Positions 1-4,904 of a stretch of DNA of 15,818 nucleotides are shown here, one piece after another. Both the position numbers and the translations under genes were made by a program. This stretch comes from B4-G1 sp964393895 (lineage in GTDB: Bacteria > Chloroflexota > Anaerolineae > B4-G1). Location: positions 1-15,818 of the forward strand of contig CAYMWP010000112.1 in the NCBI GenBank assembly GCA_964393895.1. Reading direction: 5' to 3'. The notes beneath the pieces are model-generated. The model ran no database searches and was not told the DNA's origin. It saw only the letters and a list, made by a program, of their open reading frames with translations. How positions within the stretch are numbered: position 1 is the stretch's first letter; the number at the start of each line of letters is the position of its first letter.

Positions 1-46
1 ACCAAGAAAGTGATTTCAAAAGTTCTGCGACTGTTTTTGGTTTTTT

Positions 47-69
47 CCTTTGTGTCCTTTGTGGTAAAA
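47..69. repeat. Degenerate copy of dispersed TGTGGT repeat
   Basis: The sequence CCTTTGTGTCCTTTGTGGT followed by AAAA resembles, with a few mismatches and one indel, the right inner arm of the inverted-repeat element near 4189-4219 (CCTCCGTGCCTCTGTGGTG). It is probably a decayed single arm of the same family. No opposite arm is visible in the window, so its left limit is unknown. Confidence 0.4.
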
Positions 70-105
70 CAGGCTTTCCCTTGAACAGTTACTTTTTTAC
101 CAGTG

Positions 106-119
106 TATGACGGGTGGAC
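106..119 (+). repeat. 14-base direct repeat, copy 1
   Basis: TATGACGGGTGGAC occurs here and again, same strand, at 3925-3938. This copy lies 42 bases upstream of the candidate -35 of the transporter promoter. It may be a protein-binding site or a shared repeat remnant; the sequence alone does not decide. Confidence 0.35.
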
Positions 120-160
120 CTTCCCGAAAGCCTTCCGACCTATGATCTTGCGGGCGCATT

Positions 161-188
161 TTGCCGTTACCGGTAATTGTAGTACAAT
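161..188 (+). promoter_or_regulatory. Candidate sigma70-type promoter of the transporter gene
   Basis: TTGCCG (161-166), a 16-base spacer and TACAAT (183-188) match the sigma70 consensus at 4/6 and 5/6 positions. Transcription would begin near 195, leaving a leader of about 115 bases before the ATG at 312. I recognise no riboswitch in the leader. Confidence 0.45.
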
Positions 189-311
189 TTCAGTAGATTA
201 CGAAACGCTCTCACTGGATCGCCAGACCCGGCGGAAGGTGGAGAATTGGGCGACCCGCCTGGAGCATTCCGTAAAGCACTGAATTTCAAACTTTTTTGGG
301 GAGGATTAACT

Positions 312-1625
312 ATGGACACAAAATCGAGCGCGGACCGCGCCTATGCCAAAATCGTGAACGCCTGGTGTATGTACGACTGGGCCAACTCGGCCTTTGCCAC
401 GACGATCCTGGCGGCCGTGCTGCCCACCTTCTACAGCAGCGTCGCCGGAGCCAACCTGGAGCCGGTTCAGGCCAGCGGCTACTGGGGCTATACCAACACC
501 GTCGCCATGCTCCTGGTCGCCCTCTCCGCCCCCATCCTGGGAGCCATCGCCGACCACAGCGGGGCCAAGAAGCGCTTCCTGGGAGGGTTTGCCGGGTTGG
601 GCATCATCTTTACGTCGCTGCTGGTGCTGGTGAGCACGGGGGATTGGCTGATGGCCTCGGCCTTTTACGTCCTGGGCCGGGTCGGCTTTGCGGGCGCCAA
701 CATCTTTTACGACTCGCTCTTGCCCCACGTCGCCCGCCCCGAAGATATTGACCAGGTCTCCACCAAAGGGTACGCCCTGGGCTACCTGGGCGGCGGGCTG
801 CTGTTGGTGATCAACCTGGCCTGGATCATGAAGCCGGAGTGGTTCGGCCTGCCGGGCGCGGAGATCGCCTCCCGCCTTTCCTTCCTCAGCGTCGGCGTCT
901 GGTGGGCGCTCTTTTCTATCCCTCTCTTCCGCCGCGTCGCCGAACCCCCCTTCGTCCGGGAGCGGGGAGAGAGCGGCAATCCTTTCCGGGCGGGATTCCA
1001 GCGACTGGGACGGACCTTTAGCGAGATCCGTCGCTACCGCGAGTTGTTCAAGTACCTGGTCGCCTTTTGGCTCTACAACGACGGCATCGGCACCATCATG
1101 ACCATGGCGGTCATCTTTGGGGCCGAGATCGGCATCGAGACGACGAACCTCATCGGGGCGATCCTGGCAGTGCAATTCATCGGCATTCCATTCTCCTTCG
1201 CCTTTGGCTGGCTGGCGCGCCGTCTGGGGACCAAACGTTCGATTCTGCTGGCGTTGGGGGTCTATACCGTCATCGCCATCGGCGGGTATTTTATGCAAAC
1301 CAGCCTCCACTTTTGGATTCTGGCCATCCTGGTGGCGACGGTGCAGGGTGGGAGCCAGGCCCTGAGCCGCTCTCTCTTTGGGCGCATGGCCCCCAAGGCC
1401 AAGTCGGCCGAGTTCTTTGGCTTTTACGACGTCAGCTCCAAGTTCGCCGGCATCGTGGGGCCGGCCCTGTTTGGCGTGGTGGGCCAACTGACCGGCTCCA
1501 GCCGGTTGAGCATCGTCTCCCTCGTCATATTCTTCGTGATTGGCGGCGGCCTGCTCCTGTGGGTGGACGAGCGAGAGGGCATCCGTCTGGCGGATGAGGA
1601 GAATCAGGCGGCGGGGCTGGCGTAG
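312..1625 (+). CDS. MFS transporter, UMF1/Atg22-like family
   Basis: This is a 437-residue integral membrane protein of the major facilitator superfamily. The N-terminal motif YDWANSAF (residues 21-28), followed by a long hydrophobic first helix, is typical of the UMF1/Atg22-like family (vacuole-effluxer-like Pfam family). About twelve hydrophobic segments are spread along the protein, with a basic cytoplasmic loop in the middle (VRERGES...FRR). Members are predicted effluxers of small solutes, sometimes amino acids; the substrate here cannot be told. The ATG at 312 is chosen because GGGGAGG (298-304) sits seven bases upstream. The frame is also open from a TTG at 246, but that start has no convincing ribosome site and adds 22 non-hydrophobic residues. 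The gene stands alone, converging on the minus-strand pantothenate kinase gene. Confidence 0.88.
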   Translation: MDTKSSADRAYAKIVNAWCMYDWANSAFATTILAAVLPTFYSSVAGANLEPVQASGYWGYTNTVAMLLVALSAPILGAIADHSGAKKRFLGGFAGLGIIFTSLLVLVSTGDWLMASAFYVLGRVGFAGANIFYDSLLPHVARPEDIDQVSTKGYALGYLGGGLLLVINLAWIMKPEWFGLPGAEIASRLSFLSVGVWWALFSIPLFRRVAEPPFVRERGESGNPFRAGFQRLGRTFSEIRRYRELFKYLVAFWLYNDGIGTIMTMAVIFGAEIGIETTNLIGAILAVQFIGIPFSFAFGWLARRLGTKRSILLALGVYTVIAIGGYFMQTSLHFWILAILVATVQGGSQALSRSLFGRMAPKAKSAEFFGFYDVSSKFAGIVGPALFGVVGQLTGSSRLSIVSLVIFFVIGGGLLLWVDEREGIRLADEENQAAGLA

Positions 1626-1651
1626 AGGGTGACTTTAATCTCAGACTCTGA

Positions 1652-1769
1652 TTGACCGACAAATTCAACATTCGGACGCATAAAACGCAGATTCACGCTG
1701 ATCTGCCCTGAAAATCAATAAAATCTGCGTTTTCTGTATCCGGATTCAAGTGTTAAATTTGTCAGTCAA
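1652..1769. repeat. Nested palindromic element between converging genes
   Basis: The outer arms are TTGACCGACAAATTCAACA (1652-1670) and TGTTAAATTTGTCAGTCAA (1751-1769), complementary at 17 of 19 positions. The inner arms are AAAACGCAGATT (1682-1693) and AATCTGCGTTTT (1722-1733), a perfect 12-base inverted repeat with a 28-base loop. The inner stem starts with A and ends with T runs, so it could act as a two-way terminator for the converging genes at 1625 and 1796. The nested design also resembles a small non-autonomous element. No clear target duplication flanks it. Confidence 0.55.
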
Positions 1770-1795
1770 CCGGCCTCAGATCACCAAATCTAGAA

Positions 1796-2644
1796 TCATC
1801 CCTCCCCGTGCAACAGCGCCCCGAGCACGGTGCCATAGCCCGCGTCCGGCGGCAGAGTGATCTGCCTGCCATAGATGTCGCCCACTTGTTTCATAGCGTG
1901 ACGCACGCTGTCCATATCAATCAGGTGACCGGTGACAACTATGCGTTCGATCTGCTGGGCGCGGGCGGCGTTGATCGCTATGAGGGCGATAGTCTGACCT
2001 ACCAGCGTGACCAGCGCCGCCGCCAGATCCTCGCGGCTGACGGCTAGATCGTAGCGGGCCAGACGGCCAAAGTTGACCGCCGTGGCGTCGGCCGGCAATT
2101 GGCCTATAGGACCGCTGACCACGTCGGCCAGACTCAGATCGGCGCCGTTGGGGTCGCCCTGCTGAGCCAAAGCATCAATCTCGTGGGGATCGGTGGTATG
2201 CAGCAGCAGGCGGCTCAGTCCCAGCAGCGTGCCGCCGCCCACGCCGGTGCCCGTGACGTGGGCGTACTGGTCGCCGCGCGCCTCCACCACCGCCGTGCCA
2301 GACCCGGCGCTGACCACCAGTACCGGCGTGGCTCCATCTCCTTCCACTAGCTCGGCCAGGGCCTGGCCGCCGCGCCCGATCGCTTCCACCTCGCCCACGC
2401 GGACGAGGACGCAATCGCCAATCCGGTCAGGCAGCAGCCGGTGACGCCCGCCGGTGACGACCAGTCGCCGGAGCGACGCCACCTCGACCCCGCCGTCCGC
2501 CAGTATCGCCCGCACCAGATCGAGGTTCGGCTGGCCGGCGGATGCCCTGGTCCAACGGCGCAACTCTCCCTCTACGCGGGCCACCGCGTCAATGTTGCTG
2601 ATCCCAAAATCTATCGCTGCGCCAACGGGTTGGGTCCGTCCCAT
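1796..2644 (-). CDS. coaW: Type II pantothenate kinase
   Basis: The 282-residue protein aligns along its length with my memory of bacterial type II pantothenate kinase (staphylococcal CoaW, about 267 residues), which phosphorylates pantothenate with ATP in the first step of coenzyme A synthesis. Visible landmarks are the N-terminal IDFG (11-14), TGG (64-66), a Glu at 85 or 87 in EVEAIGRGG as the likely catalytic base, SAGSGT (112-117), the glycine-rich GTGVGGG (132-138), AQQGD...ADL (160-170), NFG (191-193) and the C-terminal GYGTVLGAL (269-277). The first phosphate loop reads DFGISN rather than the usual DxGGT, so it is a divergent member. A strong AGGAGGGA (2651-2658) fixes the ATG at 2644. 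It lies 19 bases after the MalY-like gene and is probably co-transcribed with it. I infer a cytosolic CoA-synthesis role; activity has not been shown for this branch. Confidence 0.8.
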   Translation of the reverse strand: MGRTQPVGAAIDFGISNIDAVARVEGELRRWTRASAGQPNLDLVRAILADGGVEVASLRRLVVTGGRHRLLPDRIGDCVLVRVGEVEAIGRGGQALAELVEGDGATPVLVVSAGSGTAVVEARGDQYAHVTGTGVGGGTLLGLSRLLLHTTDPHEIDALAQQGDPNGADLSLADVVSGPIGQLPADATAVNFGRLARYDLAVSREDLAAALVTLVGQTIALIAINAARAQQIERIVVTGHLIDMDSVRHAMKQVGDIYGRQITLPPDAGYGTVLGALLHGEG

Positions 2645-2663
2645 AATTAATCCCTCCTCGAAC

Positions 2664-3815
2664 TCACAGCTTGTCCAGCGCCTCCCGCATCCGCTCCAGC
2701 GCCTCGGTCAGAGTGGCGCGTGGGCAGCCAAAGTTGAGGCGCACAAAGCCCTCTCCCCCTTCTCCAAAGACGGCCCCGTCGTTCAAGGCCACCCGGGCAT
2801 GCTCCAGGAAGAACTCGTGGGGGTTGCCGGGGATGGAGGTCTCGCGGCAATTGAGCCAGGCCAGGTAGGTTCCCTCTGGCCGGTGGCACTTGATGGCGGG
2901 CACATGGGCGGCGATGTACTCTAGCAAATAGTCGCGGTTGGCCTCCAGATAGACGATGATCTCGTCCAGCCACTCCTGCCCGTCGCGGTAGGCGGCCAGA
3001 GCAGCCGTATAGCCGAGCACGTTGACGTGGGGTATCAGGCCCGCACCGGCGACCTTGAGCCTGGCGCGCAGTTCCGGGTTCTGAACCACGCCCACCGAGC
3101 AGGAAAGCCCGGCGACGTTGTAGGTCTTGCTGGGTGCAAAGAGGGTGATCGTCTGCGCGGCGGTCTCCGGGGAGAGAGAAGCTATGGGAACGTGGGGGTG
3201 TCCCTTAAATACGAGGTCGCAGTGAATTTCATCCGAGCAGATCACCACGTCGTGACGCAGGCAGATCTCGGCCAATTGCTCTAACTCTGTTCTCTCAAAG
3301 ACGCGCCCCACCGGGTTGTGTGGATTGCAGAGCAGGAGCAGGGAGGTGCGCTCCGTGATCGCCCGCTCAAAGGCGTCCAGATCGCGCTCATACCGCTCGG
3401 CCCCCTCGACCAGGGTCACGGTCTTGCAGATGCGCCCGCCGTTCTTGGGCGCGCTAAGCATTGGGAAATAGACGGGCGGCTCCACCAATACCTCGTCGCC
3501 CGGAGCGCCGACGGCCAGACAGGCCCGGTTGAACCCGGTCACCACGCCGGGGATGAAAAAGATGTCGCCGGTCTCGACGCGCCAGCCGTACAAGCGGGCC
3601 AGACGCTCCTGGATCACCTCGCGCAGGGTGTCCGATGGCATCCCGTAGCCAAAGACACCGTGGGACACCCGCTCCTTCAGGGCGCGGATAACCGGTTCCG
3701 GCGCGGCAAAATCCATGTCGGCCACCCAGAGCGGCAGCACGTCCTCGTCGTACCAACGCCACTTGGCGCTATCGGTGTGACGGCGGTCAATGATGCGGTC
3801 AAAATCGTAGGCCAT
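2664..3815 (-). CDS. PLP-dependent C-S lyase/aminotransferase, MalY/PatB family
   Basis: The 383-residue fold-type I PLP enzyme has the MalY/PatB layout: MAYDFDRIIDRR near the start, WVADMDF (30-36), VFGYG (54-58), PGVVTGFN (89-96), EPPVYFPM (112-119), NPHNPVG (164-170), SDEIHCD (194-200) and the internal-aldimine lysine K230 in APSKTYNVAG. Family members cleave cystathionine or cysteine to pyruvate and ammonia, or act as aminotransferases; these cannot be separated by eye. Length is normal for the family (about 390). The ATG at 3815 is chosen because GGGGGAGA lies just upstream; a GTG at 3842 is also in frame but would fall upstream of the predicted transcription start. It heads a two-gene operon with the pantothenate kinase gene. 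Confidence 0.87.
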   Translation of the reverse strand: MAYDFDRIIDRRHTDSAKWRWYDEDVLPLWVADMDFAAPEPVIRALKERVSHGVFGYGMPSDTLREVIQERLARLYGWRVETGDIFFIPGVVTGFNRACLAVGAPGDEVLVEPPVYFPMLSAPKNGGRICKTVTLVEGAERYERDLDAFERAITERTSLLLLCNPHNPVGRVFERTELEQLAEICLRHDVVICSDEIHCDLVFKGHPHVPIASLSPETAAQTITLFAPSKTYNVAGLSCSVGVVQNPELRARLKVAGAGLIPHVNVLGYTAALAAYRDGQEWLDEIIVYLEANRDYLLEYIAAHVPAIKCHRPEGTYLAWLNCRETSIPGNPHEFFLEHARVALNDGAVFGEGGEGFVRLNFGCPRATLTEALERMREALDKL

Positions 3816-3832
3816 AATTCTCCCCCGTAGCG

Positions 3833-3861
3833 ATGATAACACACCTGCAAGAGTTGGTCAA
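3833..3861 (-). promoter_or_regulatory. Promoter of the malY-like/coaW operon
   Basis: On the minus strand TTGACC (3861-3856), an exact 17-base spacer and TATCAT (3838-3833) form a near-consensus sigma70 promoter (5/6 and 5/6). The expected start point, about 3826-3828, falls at the edge of the ribosome site (3819-3826), so the 5' leader would be only about a dozen bases. Confidence 0.6.
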
Positions 3862-4114
3862 CGCAAAAACAGACGCATCTCTCACAGATAACGTTAGAGA
3901 TACGCCTGAGTGTATGCGACCCACTATGACGGGTGGACAAAGCGGTCTCAGGTCACAGACGCAACAGCCGGCCGGAACTTGTACCGGTATATTTGATTCG
4001 ACCTCATTTCCCTACGTGCTGGTAGAGTTGTGACTGATGGGCGCTTCCTACAGTTACCTAGATTTTACACTATCCTGTCCGCCTGCGCAAGTTGGCTCGC
4101 TGACCCGTCGAGTT
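3862..4114. other. Non-coding stretch
   Basis: I see no credible gene on either strand here. Apart from the second copy of the 14-base repeat (3925-3938) nothing structured stands out. Open frames crossing it have no ribosome site and no recognisable protein features. Confidence 0.6.
3925..3938 (+). repeat. 14-base direct repeat, copy 2
   Basis: This is identical to TATGACGGGTGGAC at 106-119. It lies 64 bases upstream of the -35 of the malY-like promoter, which reads the other way. In this copy the flanks add a partial symmetry (CCAC...GGTGG). Confidence 0.35.
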
Positions 4115-4122
4115 TTCTGGTT

Positions 4123-4266
4123 CTGGTGATTACCCACATCTCACCACAGAGACACAGAGAGCACAGAGAAAACACAAAAATATCCTATCTCGGTGTCCTC
4201 CGTGCCTCTGTGGTGAAAAAACGATCACCTCGAATAGACATCTGCATACTTGTGGGTAATCACCAA
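4123..4266. mobile_element. MITE-like inverted-repeat element A
   Basis: The ends TGGTGATTACCCACA (4124-4138) and TGTGGGTAATCACCA (4251-4265) are a perfect 15-base inverted repeat. Inside is a second imperfect inverted repeat of 28 bases per arm (4141-4168 and 4189-4216, 23 of 28 complementary). TTCTGGTT occurs directly at 4115-4122 and 4267-4274, an exact 8-base flanking duplication as left by a transposase. No transposase is encoded, so the element would be non-autonomous. The inner arms belong to a dispersed family with another decayed arm near 47-69. Confidence 0.7.
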
Positions 4267-4272
4267 TTCTGG

Positions 4273-4301
4273 TTGACTTCCGCGCCAGACCACATTATAC
4301 T
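4273..4301 (+). promoter_or_regulatory. Promoter of the broken PAS sensor gene
   Basis: TTGACT (4273-4278), an exact 17-base spacer and TATACT (4296-4301) give a near-consensus sigma70 promoter. The first two bases of the -35 are the last two bases of the 8-base duplication flanking element A. The start point would be about 4308, roughly 113 bases before the ATG at 4421. Confidence 0.55.
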
Positions 4302-4420
4302 ATACTCGCATAGACCTCTCACTGCCCGACGCCCAGGAGCCTGGCGCCTGCCGGTCTGGCTGGCGAGTCGCCGGGCGGCGCGAGGGTGCGCAAGACTATT
4401 TGGTCGAAGGAGAAAGCTCG

Positions 4421-4828
4421 ATGGAAGCCGATCTCCACATGTTCGACGCCATCACCCGGGGCATGAGTGAGGCCGTCTATGTGCGCGACCGCGATATTAA
4501 CCCGCTTGGTAACTGCTCAGGTCAGACCTCCGAGGTCTTTGACAACCGTTTAGCCCACTGCAAATGTTTAAAACGGCCAATGTTTTGCGCTTGGATAAGC
4601 TGCAATGAGACCTCGGAGGTCTAAACAGCTACCAAGCTGAGCAGTTACCCTGCTTGTACATCAACCCGGCGTGCGAGGCCTTGACCGTCTGCTAATGGCT
4701 CAAGGCCGACGACAGGAGTGGAGGAGATGCTGGCCCGGGTGGCGACCCGCAAGCAACTTGCGGAGAAGGACGTTCAACTACAGCACGAGATTGCCGAGCG
4801 CAAGCGGGTGGAGCGGATGGGTGATTGA
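4421..4828 (+). pseudogene. Wreck of a PAS-domain sensor gene
   Basis: An intact start (GAAGGAGA at 4405-4412, ATG at 4421) opens a typical PAS N-terminus: MEADLHMFDAITRG, then MSEAVYVRDRDIN. At 4508 the frame enters a 142-base inverted-repeat element. Beyond it the PAS reading resumes in another frame as LYINPACEALT (4654-4686) and hits TAA at 4693. A third frame from 4718 reads a coiled linker (EEMLARVATRKQLAEKD, then EIAERKRVERMGD) to TGA at 4828, as usually joins PAS domains to a kinase core. No kinase core follows. At least three lesions are present: the insertion, a stop codon, and one or more frame changes. The functional parent was probably a PAS-domain sensor or sensor kinase; most of its length is deleted. 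Confidence 0.75.
4508..4649. mobile_element. MITE-like inverted-repeat element B inside the sensor pseudogene
   Basis: The ends GGTAACTGCTCAG (4508-4520) and CTGAGCAGTTACC (4637-4649) are a perfect 13-base inverted repeat. Inside, AGACCTCCGAGGTCT (from 4524) and AGACCTCGGAGGTCT (ending 4622) are each palindromic and complementary to each other. The flanks CCGCTT (4502-4507) and CTGCTT (4650-4655) match at five of six, a possible decayed target duplication. Its length, 142 bases, equals that between the terminal repeats of element A, but the end sequences differ. It carries no coding capacity. Confidence 0.65.
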
Positions 4829-4904
4829 GGAATGATCGCGGATTTCACGAATGGAAGAATGACCCAAATCCTGCAAGATCTGTAGAGTCAGGGGTTGACA
4901 CAAG

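Noticed and set aside
246..311. TTG-initiated N-terminal extension of the transporter
   Set aside because: No ribosome site, whereas the ATG at 312 has GGGGAGG seven bases upstream.
306..1487. 393-codon open frame on the minus strand across the transporter gene
   Set aside because: Antisense shadow of a GC-rich gene; its sequence is a low-complexity mix of G, A, R, Q and H with no domain, while the plus frame is a clear membrane protein.
4030..4470. 146-codon plus-strand frame
   Set aside because: It runs through element A and the promoter and has no ribosome site; its coding is incidental.
4891..4900. TTGACA next to the start of the membrane kinase as a -35 box
   Set aside because: It lies five bases before the ATG at 4905, so a promoter here would start inside the coding sequence.
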